Assembly: GCA_021648225.1 (NCBI GenBank)
Contig: JAKITE010000017.1
Location: 1 to 33,505, forward strand
DNA: 33,505 bases
Reading direction: 5' to 3'
From: Paracoccaceae bacterium
GTDB lineage: Bacteria > Pseudomonadota > Alphaproteobacteria > Rhodobacterales > Rhodobacteraceae
The notes beneath the pieces were generated by a model. It saw only the letters and a list, made by a program, of their open reading frames with translations, was not told where the DNA came from and did not search any database. A program made the position numbers and the translations under genes. Below are positions 15,527-24,151 of this stretch, piece after piece (the first letter of the stretch is position 1; each line of letters opens with the position of its first letter).

Positions 15527-16813
15527 ATGACCAAACCCCTTAAAATTGCAATTGCCGGTCTTGGAACCGTGGGCGGCGGCATTGTTAAAATGGTGCAAAA
15601 ACATGGCGCGCTGCTGGAAAAACGCGCCGGCAAAGCCATTGAAATCACAGCCGTTTCGGCGCGATCCCGTGGCAAAGACCGGGGTGTTGATCTGTCGGGA
15701 TATGCATGGGAAGACAACCCCGTTGCCCTGTCACAACGCGATGATGTTGATCTGGTGATCGAGGTAATGGGCGGCGAAGACGGCCCCGCCAAAGCCTGCG
15801 TCGAAACCGCTTTGCAAAATGGTAAACATGTGGTTACCGCCAACAAAGCCATGCTGGCACTGCACGGGCAATCCATGGCTGAAATGGCCGAAAATTCAGG
15901 GGTTGCCTTGCGATACGAGGCCGCGGTAGCGGGCGGCATTCCGATTGTCAAAGCCCTGACCGAGGGTTTAGCAGGCAATGGCATCACCCGCGTTATGGGC
16001 GTGATGAACGGCACTTGTAATTATATCCTGACCGAAATGGAACGCACCGGCGCGGCCTATGCAGATGTGCTGAAAGACGCTCAGGCGCTTGGCTATGCAG
16101 AGGCTGACCCATCCGTGGACGTGGGCGGTATTGATGCGGCGCATAAGCTTTCGTTGCTGTCTTCGGTGGCGTTTGGCACCAAGGTTGATTTTGCCTCGGT
16201 GCAGATCGAGGGCATCGAGCGGGTATCGCTGGCCGATATTAAAAACGCCCGCGATATGGGGTTTAGCATCAAATTGCTTGGCGTTTCGCGCATGAATGCC
16301 GACGGGCTGGAGCAGCGCATGCAGCCCTGCCTTGTGCCCGCCAATTCACCGCTGGGCCAGTTGGACGGGGTTAGCAATATGGTGGTGGTTGACGGCGATT
16401 TTATTGGTCAAACGGTTTATCAAGGCCCCGGTGCCGGCGAAGGCCCCACCGCCAGCGCCATTTTGGGTGATGTTATGGACATCGCGCGCGGGCTTGTCAT
16501 TCCGGTGTTCGGGCAACCGGCGGCTGGGCTGTCAAATTCCGAGGCCTCTCGTGCCGGTTCCGATGCGGCTTATTATTTGCGCTTTTCACTGCAAGATCAG
16601 GCTGGCGTTCTGGCCACGCTTGCAACAATTCTGGGTAATTTCGGCGTATCAATCAACCGGATGCATCAATATAGCCACGGTGGCCAATCCGCGCCCTTGG
16701 TGATTGTAACCCACGCCACCAGCCGCACCGCACTGGACCAGGCATTGGCGGAGATCAGCGCATTACCCGCCAGTTTGGCCGCGCCCATAGCATTACGCAT
16801 CGAGACCCTGTAA
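15527..16813 (+). CDS. hom: Homoserine dehydrogenase
   Basis: Reduces aspartate semialdehyde to homoserine with NAD(P)H, the branch point to threonine, methionine and isoleucine. The 428-residue protein has the Rossmann motif IAIAGLGTVGGGIVKM at its N-terminus and the signature VAGGIPIVKALTEGLAGN. It also has the catalytic region GVMNGTCNYILTEME with ALGYAEADPSVDVGGIDAAHKLSLL. A C-terminal ACT domain (LQDQAGVLATLATILGNFGVSINRM) suggests feedback control by threonine. It begins 9 nt after the RraB-like gene and is probably co-transcribed with it. Confidence 0.96.
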   Translation: MTKPLKIAIAGLGTVGGGIVKMVQKHGALLEKRAGKAIEITAVSARSRGKDRGVDLSGYAWEDNPVALSQRDDVDLVIEVMGGEDGPAKACVETALQNGKHVVTANKAMLALHGQSMAEMAENSGVALRYEAAVAGGIPIVKALTEGLAGNGITRVMGVMNGTCNYILTEMERTGAAYADVLKDAQALGYAEADPSVDVGGIDAAHKLSLLSSVAFGTKVDFASVQIEGIERVSLADIKNARDMGFSIKLLGVSRMNADGLEQRMQPCLVPANSPLGQLDGVSNMVVVDGDFIGQTVYQGPGAGEGPTASAILGDVMDIARGLVIPVFGQPAAGLSNSEASRAGSDAAYYLRFSLQDQAGVLATLATILGNFGVSINRMHQYSHGGQSAPLVIVTHATSRTALDQALAEISALPASLAAPIALRIETL

Positions 16814-16845
16814 ATTTACGCAAAATCATAGCAAAGGAAAAACCC

Positions 16846-17109
16846 ATGAAAAAAATTATGCTTATCGCCGCTTTCACCACGCTTTCCGGCTTTGCCAATG
16901 CGCAAATGGCTGCGGTTGACGACCAAGTCGCGCAAAACCTGCAAATGGCGATTACCCTGAAAGGGTTTGAATGCGCGCAGGTGGTTAATGTCGAACCGAT
17001 CGGAACCGAAGGCGCAAAAATCACCTGCATCAAGGTTGACGGTGACGATGCCACCGGCATCTATCTTTTTGGTGTTAGCGCTGACGGATTATCCATTACC
17101 GAAGAATAA
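16846..17109 (+). CDS. Small secreted protein of unknown function
   Basis: An 87-residue protein with a clear Sec signal peptide (MKKIMLIAAFTTLSGFANA, cleavage after ANA near residue 19) and a good AAAGGA site before the ATG. The mature part of about 68 residues has two cysteines (GFECAQVVNV and KITCIKVDG) that could form a disulfide in the periplasm, and beta-strand-like alternation. It sits between hom and glpX, with 32 bp on one side and 25 bp on the other. I do not recognise the family. Confidence 0.72.
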   Translation: MKKIMLIAAFTTLSGFANAQMAAVDDQVAQNLQMAITLKGFECAQVVNVEPIGTEGAKITCIKVDGDDATGIYLFGVSADGLSITEE

Positions 17110-17134
17110 ACCAAACCAACGGGAAAGGCCCAAA

Positions 17135-18100
17135 ATGCCCGATAATTCTATTTACTCCGACCGGATGCTTTCGCTCGGTCTTGCACGTGTTTCCGAACAA
17201 GCCGCCATTGCCGCGGCCAAACTGATCGGATCCGGCGATGAAAAAGCCGCTGACCAAGCCGCGGTAGATGCGATGCGAACCCAGTTGAACAAGCTGGACA
17301 TAAGGGGCCGTGTGGTAATTGGCGAGGGCGAGCGCGACGAAGCCCCGATGCTGTATATCGGCGAAGAGGTCGGCACGGGCAACGGCCCCGAGGTTGACAT
17401 CGCGCTGGACCCGTTGGAAGGCACTACATTATGTGCAAAAGACATGCCGAATTCATTGGCGGTGATTGCAATGGGACCGCGGGGTTCGATGCTGTATGCC
17501 CCTGATACCTATATGGAAAAACTGGCCATTGGCCCGGGATACCCCACCGATATTGTTACATTTGACATGACCCCGTCCGAACGGGTTGTCGCGCTGGCCA
17601 AAGCCAAAAAATGCGCACCTGATGGGATCACGGTTTGTGTGCTGGAGCGCCCGCGCCACGAAGAAACCATCCGCGAGCTGCGCGAAGCAGGGGCGCGCAT
17701 CAGCCTGATCACAGATGGCGATGTGGCCGGTATTATCCATTGCGCCGAATCTGAAAAAACCGGTATCGACATGTATATGGGGGCCGGTGGCGCGCCCGAA
17801 GGCGTGTTGGCCGCTGCGGCGTTAAAATGTATGGGCGGGCAGATGTATGGCCAGCTTATTTTTCGCAATGACGATGAAAAACGCCGCGCCGCAAAAACCG
17901 GCATTACCGATTTGAACAAAATTTACTCTTTACATCAACTGGTTACAGATGACGTGATTTTTGCCGCAACCGGTGTTACAAATGGTTCTGTGGTTTCGGG
18001 CGCAAGGCGGGTTGCTGGGGCGCTGGAAACCGAAACCATCCTGATGCGGTCGCGCACAGGGTCGGTGCGGCGGTTGTTTTACCGTCAGCGTAATCAATAA
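17135..18100 (+). CDS. glpX: Class II fructose-1,6-bisphosphatase
   Basis: Hydrolyses fructose 1,6-bisphosphate to fructose 6-phosphate in gluconeogenesis. The 321-residue protein has the GlpX hallmarks: VIGEGERDEAPMLYIGEEVG (metal site), VDIALDPLEGTTLCA with the Asp and Glu ligands, and ARISLITDGDVAGI. GAGGAPEGVLAAAAL is also present. I chose the ATG at 17135 (MPDNSIYSDRML), preceded by GGAAAGG. A longer in-frame opening from 16967 would run through the small secreted gene. It has the same order as in relatives (hom, glpX, recJ). Confidence 0.96.
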   Translation: MPDNSIYSDRMLSLGLARVSEQAAIAAAKLIGSGDEKAADQAAVDAMRTQLNKLDIRGRVVIGEGERDEAPMLYIGEEVGTGNGPEVDIALDPLEGTTLCAKDMPNSLAVIAMGPRGSMLYAPDTYMEKLAIGPGYPTDIVTFDMTPSERVVALAKAKKCAPDGITVCVLERPRHEETIRELREAGARISLITDGDVAGIIHCAESEKTGIDMYMGAGGAPEGVLAAAALKCMGGQMYGQLIFRNDDEKRRAAKTGITDLNKIYSLHQLVTDDVIFAATGVTNGSVVSGARRVAGALETETILMRSRTGSVRRLFYRQRNQ

Positions 18101-18109
18101 GGGGTAAAT

Positions 18110-18487
18110 ATGGTCAGGCGGGTCGGGTTCGGTGGCGGTGAGCCACCCAAAAAGCGGGAGGCGGAGCTAAGGCGCCGCTATCACCGTGTGGATGGCAACC
18201 ATTCCGATCGGGCACATAAGCCGGAAACGGCCTTGCCTGCTGCCAAACCCGACCGCGCGGCCAAGCAGGACCGCAAACCGATTTCCCGCAAACGTTTCTG
18301 GTTTTATTTGATTTTAGGTTTCTGGGCTTTGCCTATGGTGTTCGGGATTATTCTCCAGCTCAGCCAATTTATACTTTATAAGTTCGGCTTTGCACCATCG
18401 GGTTTCCTGTTATTTATATTAACCGGGGCAATCGTCTATTCCCTGTTCAGGCTTGTCAAAAATGTGCTGGCCCAAGGGCCGGCCTGA
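18110..18487 (+). CDS. Hypothetical membrane protein with two helices
   Basis: A 125-residue protein. The first 60 residues are very basic and hydrophilic (MVRRVGFGGGEPPKKREAEL, then many Lys and Arg), followed by two membrane helices (FWFYLILGFWALPMVFGIIL and SGFLLFILTGAIVYSLF) and a short tail. The positive N-terminal part should face the cytoplasm. It starts 9 bp after glpX and ends just before recJ, so it is co-transcribed with both. Function unknown. Confidence 0.72.
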   Translation: MVRRVGFGGGEPPKKREAELRRRYHRVDGNHSDRAHKPETALPAAKPDRAAKQDRKPISRKRFWFYLILGFWALPMVFGIILQLSQFILYKFGFAPSGFLLFILTGAIVYSLFRLVKNVLAQGPA

Positions 18488-18491
18488 TTAT

Positions 18492-20243
18492 ATGACCGAT
18501 TATTTCCTTAATGTTTCCAACTCGCTAACCGGGCGAAAATGGATTGGCCCAAGCGCTGATTCAGACCGCTTGGCCGAGGCCATTAGCCAGCAAACCAACT
18601 TGCCCGATATGCTGGCGCGGGTGCTGGCAGCACGCGGCGTTGACCCTGCCGAAGCCGAGGCATATCTAACCCCTTCCTTGCGCGACCTGATGCCAAACCC
18701 GTCCGGTTTTCTGGATATGGACAAAGCCGCCAAACGGTTGGTTGAGGCCGTAAACAACAACGAACGCATTGCCATTTTTGCCGATTACGATGTTGATGGC
18801 GGCAGCTCTGCGGCGCTGATACTGGCTTGGCTGGCCGCATTGGGAAAAACCGCAACCCTATATATTCCTGACCGGATTTCCGAGGGTTACGGCCCCAATG
18901 AACCGGCCATGAAAAAACTGGGCACGGATCATGATCTGGTGATCTGCGTGGATTGCGGCGCAGTGTCGATTGAGCCAATTCATGCCGCCAATTCGGCAGG
19001 CGCGGATGTGATTATTCTGGATCACCATCTAGGTGGTGAGGAACGCCCCCCCGCGCTGGCGGTGGTAAACCCCAACCGACAGGATGAAACCGGCGATTAC
19101 CATTATCTTTGTGCAGCAGCAGTGGTGTTTTTAGCCCTTGTGGCCGGCAATAAATTGCTGCGCGAGGCGGGCCAAACCGAACCAGCCCTGATGCCGATGC
19201 TTGATCTGGTGGCGCTGGCCACGGTGGCCGATGTGGCGCCATTGATCGGGTTTAACCGTGCTTTGGTGCGTCAGGGATTAACCGTTCTGGCAGCGCGCGA
19301 ACGGCCGGGATTGATGGCGCTGGCCGATGTGGCAAAAATGAATACTGCCCCCAAGGCATACCACCTTGGCTATCTGCTGGGGCCGCGTTTGAATGCGGGC
19401 GGACGTGTCGGACAGGCCGATCTGGGCGCGCGGTTATTGGCCTGCACCGACCCGCACCAAGCCCGCGATATGGCAGAAAAGCTGGATATGTTGAACATTG
19501 AACGCCGCGAAATCGAGGCAGCCGTGCAAATTTCAGCAATGGAACAAGCCGAGGAACGCGGCGTTGACGGCCCACTGGTCTGGGCCGCAGGTGCGGGTTG
19601 GCACCCCGGCGTGGTGGGTATTGTGGCGGCGCGGTTAAAGGAAAAATTCAACCGGCCCGCGATTGTGATCGGGGTTGAAAACGGCATTGGCAAAGGCTCT
19701 GGCCGCTCGGTTTCCGGCATTGATCTGGGCGCGGCGGTCTCGGCGTTGAAACGCAGTGACATGTTGCTATCGGGCGGCGGGCATAAAATGGCGGCTGGGC
19801 TGTCTGTGGCTGAAAACCGCATAGACGAGGCCATGGCGCAATTGTCAGAAATGCTGGAAAAACAAGGCGCTGCAACCCTTGGCCCCGCAGATTTACGCAT
19901 TGACGGCATGCTGGGCAGCGGCGCGGCCACGGTTGATTTGCTCGAATTGCTCGACAAGGCCGGACCCTTTGGCGCATCGGCCCCTGCACCACGATTTGTT
20001 ATTCCTTCTGCCAATATCACTTTTGCCAAACGCGCCGGAGAATCGCACCTGCGCCTGACATTCGACAATGGCGGCGGGCGGCTGGATGCCATCGCGTTTC
20101 GTGCGTTTGAAACCGAGCTAGGCCCGGCCCTAAGCGCACATTCGGGCGCAACATTCCATTTGGCCGGGCGGTTGGAAATTGATGATTGGGGCGGGCGGCG
20201 CAAAGTAAAATTGCAACTGGAAGACGCCGCCCCGGCAGGGTAA
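18492..20243 (+). CDS. recJ: Single-stranded-DNA-specific exonuclease RecJ
   Basis: 5'-3' exonuclease acting on single-stranded DNA in RecF-pathway recombination and mismatch repair. The 583-residue protein has the DHH-domain motifs: IFADYDVDGGSSAAL (motif I), LVICVDCGAVS (motif II), ADVIILDHHLGGEE (motif III) and LVALATVADVAPL (motif IV). The DHHA1 domain has GKGSGRSVSGIDLGAAVSAL and LSGGGHKMAAGLSV, and a C-terminal OB fold follows. The start ATG at 18492 gives MTDYFLNVSNSLTGRKW, the conserved beginning. Its ribosome site is weak, and it lies 4 nt after the stop of the preceding gene, which suggests translational coupling. Confidence 0.96.
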   Translation: MTDYFLNVSNSLTGRKWIGPSADSDRLAEAISQQTNLPDMLARVLAARGVDPAEAEAYLTPSLRDLMPNPSGFLDMDKAAKRLVEAVNNNERIAIFADYDVDGGSSAALILAWLAALGKTATLYIPDRISEGYGPNEPAMKKLGTDHDLVICVDCGAVSIEPIHAANSAGADVIILDHHLGGEERPPALAVVNPNRQDETGDYHYLCAAAVVFLALVAGNKLLREAGQTEPALMPMLDLVALATVADVAPLIGFNRALVRQGLTVLAARERPGLMALADVAKMNTAPKAYHLGYLLGPRLNAGGRVGQADLGARLLACTDPHQARDMAEKLDMLNIERREIEAAVQISAMEQAEERGVDGPLVWAAGAGWHPGVVGIVAARLKEKFNRPAIVIGVENGIGKGSGRSVSGIDLGAAVSALKRSDMLLSGGGHKMAAGLSVAENRIDEAMAQLSEMLEKQGAATLGPADLRIDGMLGSGAATVDLLELLDKAGPFGASAPAPRFVIPSANITFAKRAGESHLRLTFDNGGGRLDAIAFRAFETELGPALSAHSGATFHLAGRLEIDDWGGRRKVKLQLEDAAPAG

Positions 20244-20265
20244 TATGAAAAAAAGGTGGTGAGAT

Positions 20266-20715
20266 ATGCAACGAATTCTTGTTCTGAACGGACCAAACCT
20301 GAACCTGCTGGGCAAACGGCAGCCCAATATCTATGGCAAATTAACGCTGGACGATATTGAGGCGAATTGCGCGGAAATCGCCAAGACCCTCGGCATTACC
20401 GTAAAATTCACCCAAAGCAATCATGAGGGAGAGCTGATTGACCGCATTCAAACCGCCTCTGAAAATTTTGACGGTATCATTCTGAACGCTGGCGCATTCA
20501 CCCATACATCGGTGGCGATCATGGATGCGATTGGTTCCGTTGAAACACCGGTGCTGGAATTGCATCTTTCCAACATCCACAAGCGCGAGGAATTCCGCCA
20601 TAATTCCTTTGTTGCCAAGGTGGCCATCGGCATGATTTGCGGGCTGGGCGCCAATGGATATCCGTTGGCATTGCAAGCCATGCGCGACTATTTGCAGGCA
20701 CAAAACCAAGGCTGA
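20266..20715 (+). CDS. aroQ: 3-dehydroquinate dehydratase, type II
   Basis: Third step of the shikimate pathway: 3-dehydroquinate to 3-dehydroshikimate. The 149-residue protein fits the type II flavodoxin-like fold: ILVLNGPNLNLLGKRQPNIYG carries the catalytic loop Arg and Tyr, QSNHEGELIDRIQ the second loop, LNAGAFTHTSVA the substrate pocket, and LELHLSNIHKREEFRHNS the catalytic His. The ribosome site AGGTGGTGAG is good. It follows recJ by 22 bp. Confidence 0.96.
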   Translation: MQRILVLNGPNLNLLGKRQPNIYGKLTLDDIEANCAEIAKTLGITVKFTQSNHEGELIDRIQTASENFDGIILNAGAFTHTSVAIMDAIGSVETPVLELHLSNIHKREEFRHNSFVAKVAIGMICGLGANGYPLALQAMRDYLQAQNQG

Positions 20716-20745
20716 AAATTTCTGCGATTTGGGCAATATTTACGC

Positions 20746-20774
20746 TTGCATCCAACAGCAGCCCCGCATAAATA
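20746..20774 (+). promoter_or_regulatory. Probable tRNA-Glu promoter
   Basis: TTGCAT (20746-20751) and TAAATA (20769-20774) are spaced 17 bp. The predicted start, about 7 nt downstream at 20781, coincides with the first base of the stem arm that flanks the tRNA. Confidence 0.4.
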
Positions 20775-20780
20775 GACGCC

Positions 20781-20875
20781 ACAGAGAGCGATGCGCCCTT
20801 CGTCTATCGGTTAGGACGTCAGGTTTTCAACCTGAAAAGAGGGGTTCGATTCCCCTAGGGCGTACCACTCTCTGT
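20781..20875 (+). repeat. 8-bp inverted repeat flanking tRNA-Glu
   Basis: ACAGAGAG (20781-20788) lies 4 nt before the tRNA and its exact reverse complement CTCTCTGT (20868-20875) starts immediately after CCA. In the precursor these could pair, stacking on the acceptor stem. It may be a processing stalk. TAATT follows instead of a T-run, so it is not a normal terminator. Confidence 0.6.
20793..20867 (+). tRNA. tRNA-Glu (anticodon UUC), CCA encoded
   Basis: A 75-nt cloverleaf can be drawn. The acceptor stem is GCGCCCT with AGGGCGT (G1-U72 wobble). The D arm contains GTCTATCGGTTAGGAC. The anticodon stem is TCAGG/CCTGA with loop TTTTCAA, placing UUC at positions 34-36. The T arm is AGGGG-TTCGATT-CCCCT. 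A discriminator A is followed by an encoded CCA (20865-20867). The exact 8-bp inverted repeat ACAGAGAG (20781-20788) and CTCTCTGT (20868-20875) brackets it. The D-arm sequence is typical of bacterial tRNA-Glu. Confidence 0.95.
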
Positions 20876-20944
20876 TAATTATCCCCTTGAAATTATTGGA
20901 TCCGGCCCTATCAATAGGCGGCGTATTAACCAAAAGAAATCACC

Positions 20945-21670
20945 ATGGCACCCATCCATCAAAACTATGTAAACCTTGTCTATGCAGCTTTGTTTGGCCT
21001 GATTGTCAGTGTTTCCTGGCCAATCTGGCAAGGGCCGGACCTGTTGCTGCGTATGGCGCTTGCCTCGGTCATGTTTCTTTTGGCGCGCGATGTGCTGGCC
21101 GGTGCTGCGATGTTTCGCGGGCCAAGAAAAATCAGCAACCCGAGGCGTTGGGTCTATGCCTATTACCACGCCCTGTATTTTGCCATTTTTATGATGCTGT
21201 TCAACTGGCGCGGCGTTGAGGAAATAGCTCAATTGTTGATCGGCACAGCCATTGGCGCGGTCTTGTTTGCCGGAATGATGGGGTTTGGCGTTAAAGCCAA
21301 AGACCATGCCTATACCCATCATTTTGAAACCGAAGGCGCGGATATTCCAGGCAAAACGCGGAAGATTGTATTTTTTGTCTGGCCATTGCTGACTATTGCC
21401 AGCCTTGTCGCGATGGCAAAACTCAAACTTGATAACACGGTTATAATTTTTGCAGTGCCTATTTTTATTGGTTTCCTGTTTCCGCTTTATCAGCGCAAAC
21501 CCATTGGCGGATATGTCTGGACCAACCTGCCCCGCATTGCCGGATTTGTGTTATTGGCAGCAATAGTCACGATTTCAATTTTTGCTTCGATGTTTGAGCG
21601 CGAACCCATTGCCATTCCCGGGCCAAGCCAGGGTGCAGTCCAACCGATTTATCAAGAGCTGTCGCAATAA
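20945..21670 (+). CDS. Hypothetical polytopic membrane protein
   Basis: A 241-residue inner-membrane protein with about seven hydrophobic segments. The segments are near residues 10-26, 34-52, 73-87, 96-112, 140-158, 163-178 and 190-210. The loops are short, except a polar one around GVKAKDHAYTHHFETEGADI with several His and acidic residues. I recognise no family or catalytic motif. It stands alone after the tRNA, with a weak AAAGAAA ribosome site, and ends 4 bp from the end of the convergent MoaD-like gene. Confidence 0.72.
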   Translation: MAPIHQNYVNLVYAALFGLIVSVSWPIWQGPDLLLRMALASVMFLLARDVLAGAAMFRGPRKISNPRRWVYAYYHALYFAIFMMLFNWRGVEEIAQLLIGTAIGAVLFAGMMGFGVKAKDHAYTHHFETEGADIPGKTRKIVFFVWPLLTIASLVAMAKLKLDNTVIIFAVPIFIGFLFPLYQRKPIGGYVWTNLPRIAGFVLLAAIVTISIFASMFEREPIAIPGPSQGAVQPIYQELSQ

Positions 21671-21674
21671 CAGC

Positions 21675-21920
21675 CTAGCCGCCCACCATCAGCGGCATTA
21701 ACACCACCTCGCTATCGGGCTTGATCGGGGTGAACCATGCATCCTTGAATACCTCGCCATCGATGGCCAGCGATACGCCTTGATCAATGATCGGCGCAAG
21801 ACCGGGGTGGTTTTTTGCCAGCGCATCCAGCACGGCCTTGGTGGTGCTGCCCTTAACCGAAACCGTTGCACGGCCATCGGTATAACGGCGCAATGATCCC
21901 CATATGGTGACCTCTACCAT
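21675..21920 (-). CDS. MoaD/ThiS-family small sulfur-carrier-like protein
   Basis: An 81-residue beta-grasp protein. The strands MVEVTIWGSLRRYTDG and ATVSVKGSTTKAVLDAL, the helix with DALAKNHPGLAPII, and the ending VVLMPLMVGG match the MoaD/ThiS ubiquitin-like fold. The C-terminal Gly-Gly is the residue pair that is adenylated and thiocarboxylated in this family, so sulfur transfer is possible. Its ATG overlaps the stop of the molybdopterin subunit gene (TAATG), so it is translated with the hydroxylase operon. A dedicated role in cofactor sulfuration is inference; it could equally be a general MoaD paralogue. Confidence 0.82.
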   Translation of the reverse strand: MVEVTIWGSLRRYTDGRATVSVKGSTTKAVLDALAKNHPGLAPIIDQGVSLAIDGEVFKDAWFTPIKPDSEVVLMPLMVGG

Positions 21921-24151
21921 TATTTTTTGGCGTCAATCGCCGCCAGTATTTTTGGCGGAGACATCGGCAAATCAAACATCCGCACACCGGCAGCGGCACA
22001 AACTGCCGAACCAACTGCAGCCAGTGGTGGCACAATTGCGGTTTCGCCGCAGCCGCGCACCCCGTAAGGGTGGCCGGGGTTTGGCACCTCGATGATTACC
22101 GTGTCGATCATGGGTAAATCGGAGGCCACAGGGATGCGGTAATCAAGAAAACCGGCATTTTGCAGCTTGCCATCATCACCGTAAATATATTCCTCGTTCA
22201 AGGCCCAGCCGATGCCCTGCACCGCGCCGCCTTGCATTTGGCCCTCGACATAAGACGGGTGGATGGCTTTGCCGACATCCTGAAACACCGTATAGCGTTT
22301 GATGCTGGTAAAACCGGTTTCCGGATCGATCTCTGTATCGACCAGATGCACACCGAAACTAACACCGGCCTTGTCGGGCGCGCCCTCATGATGGCCAGCG
22401 ATTGGCCCGCCGGAGCGGCCGGAATTGGCGGCGATTTCTTTCAGCGACAGCGGCGGAAATTCCCCCGCATTATGGCCGGTAGGATGCACCGCGCCGTCAA
22501 TCCATTCCACCGCATCCACATCAATGCCCCATGTTTTGGCAGCACGTTTGCACATTTCGGCTTTGGCAGCTTTGGCGGCGTTGATGGTGGCAATGCCCAC
22601 TGCAAAGGTCACGCGGCTGCCATCGGTTACATCGGAAAACCCGACCGAGGCAGTGTCGCCGATGATGGTTTTAATGCGTTCATAGGGAATGCCCAATTCC
22701 TCGGCAGCCATCATGCTGATAGAGGCACGCGAACCGCCGATATCAGGATTACCCTCAACCAAATTCACCGTTCCATCAGCATTTATTGCCATGGAAACAG
22801 ACACTTGACCGCCAAAATTAAACCAGAAACCGCAGGCGATGCCCCGGCCCTGATTGAGGCCAAGCGGGGCCGAATAATGCGGGTGGGCTTTGGCGGCGGT
22901 TAAGGCCTCGACCAGCCCGATGGCCTTGAAAGTCGGACCGTAGGAGGATTTTGTGCCCTCGCGCGAGGCATTTTTCAGCCGCACATCAATCGGATCAAGA
23001 CCAAATTCCTGTGCCAGTTCATCAACCACCGATTCCACGCCATAAACCGCCATGGGCGCACCGGGTGCGCGGTATGAAATCATTTTCGGGCGGTTGGTTA
23101 CCACATCCCAGCCCTCGGCCCGGACATGATCCAGATTATATACCGCAAAGGCGCTCATCGCGCCCATCATCACCATCTGGTAAGGAAACGCGCCGCCCTG
23201 ATAGCGCAATTTCGCATGGCCAGCGGTGATTTTACCATCGGCGTTCATGCCGATTTTCACATCCATAGAGGCCGACATGGTCGGGCCGGTGGCACGAAAA
23301 ACCTCGTCACGCGTCATTACCAGTTTCACCGGTTTGCCGGATTTTTTTGAAAGCGCCAGCGCCACAGGTTCGATAAACACCGTGGTTTTGCCGCCAAAAC
23401 CGCCACCGATTTCCGATGCGGTCACCCGCAGCTGGCTCTCGTCCATGCTCATAATCTCAGCACAAATGGCCCGCACATTATAATGGCCCTGCGTGGAACA
23501 CCAAAGCTCAGCTTTGCCATCCGGCCCCATATTGGCAAGGCAGGCATGGGGTTCGATATAGCCCTGATGGGTGGCGGCGGTTTTGAAGCTGCGCTCAATC
23601 ACTTTGTCAGCCGACGCAAAACCGGCATCAACATCGCCATGGCCAAAATCACAGTAATATACCACATTGGCAGGCGTGCCTTCCGGCACCGAGCGGTGCT
23701 GGCGGCCCGGATGCAAAACCGGCGCGTCGGGCTGCATGGCTGCATCAACATCGGTGACATGCGGCAGGATTTCATATTGAACGTCAATCAGTTTCAACGC
23801 CGCCGCCGCAATGGATTTGCTGGTTGCCGCCACTGCGGCCACCGCATGGCCATCATAAAACGCCACAGCATTGGCCATGCAATTATGCATGGTATCACGG
23901 GTGGCTTTGCTGCTGACATCACCAAAATCAGCCGAGGTAATCACGGCTTTGACCCCGCTCAAAGCCTCGGCTGCGCCGGTATTAATCGAGATAATTTTTG
24001 CATGCGCATGCGGGCTGCGTAAAATGGCACCATGCAACATGCCGGTTGCATAGGTATCGGCACCAAACAGGGCTTTGCCAGTGACTTTTTCAACCCCGTC
24101 AGGGCGCACCGGCCTTGTGCCGAGTATTTTGAATTCGCGTTTCACGTTCAT
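21920..24151 (-). CDS. Molybdo-hydroxylase, molybdopterin-binding large subunit (xanthine dehydrogenase/CO dehydrogenase family)
   Basis: A 743-residue large subunit that holds the Mo-cytosine-dinucleotide type cofactor and the active site. The N-terminal domain starts RPDGVEKVTGKALFGADT. Cofactor-binding segments are CSTQGHYNVR and ASEIGGGFGGKTTVFIEP. The active-site loop reads SYRAPGAPMAVYGVE, not the AYRGAGRP of form II nor the AYxCSFR loop of true CO dehydrogenase, so CO oxidation is unlikely. The catalytic Glu is in VRGCGETAIVPPLAAVGSAV. Substrate is not readable; an aldehyde or N-heterocycle is plausible. It overlaps the 2Fe-2S gene by ATGA. Confidence 0.92.
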   Translation of the reverse strand: MNVKREFKILGTRPVRPDGVEKVTGKALFGADTYATGMLHGAILRSPHAHAKIISINTGAAEALSGVKAVITSADFGDVSSKATRDTMHNCMANAVAFYDGHAVAAVAATSKSIAAAALKLIDVQYEILPHVTDVDAAMQPDAPVLHPGRQHRSVPEGTPANVVYYCDFGHGDVDAGFASADKVIERSFKTAATHQGYIEPHACLANMGPDGKAELWCSTQGHYNVRAICAEIMSMDESQLRVTASEIGGGFGGKTTVFIEPVALALSKKSGKPVKLVMTRDEVFRATGPTMSASMDVKIGMNADGKITAGHAKLRYQGGAFPYQMVMMGAMSAFAVYNLDHVRAEGWDVVTNRPKMISYRAPGAPMAVYGVESVVDELAQEFGLDPIDVRLKNASREGTKSSYGPTFKAIGLVEALTAAKAHPHYSAPLGLNQGRGIACGFWFNFGGQVSVSMAINADGTVNLVEGNPDIGGSRASISMMAAEELGIPYERIKTIIGDTASVGFSDVTDGSRVTFAVGIATINAAKAAKAEMCKRAAKTWGIDVDAVEWIDGAVHPTGHNAGEFPPLSLKEIAANSGRSGGPIAGHHEGAPDKAGVSFGVHLVDTEIDPETGFTSIKRYTVFQDVGKAIHPSYVEGQMQGGAVQGIGWALNEEYIYGDDGKLQNAGFLDYRIPVASDLPMIDTVIIEVPNPGHPYGVRGCGETAIVPPLAAVGSAVCAAAGVRMFDLPMSPPKILAAIDAKK

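Noticed and set aside
20654..20878. A 74-codon rightward frame that passes through tRNA-Glu.
   Set aside because: It overlaps the end of aroQ and the complete tRNA, and its last third is the translated tRNA sequence.
21920..24151. Annotation of the large subunit as carbon monoxide dehydrogenase CoxL.
   Set aside because: The active-site loop SYRAPGAP lacks the Cys of the AYxCSFR loop of true CO dehydrogenase, and no coxDEFG-type maturation genes are nearby.
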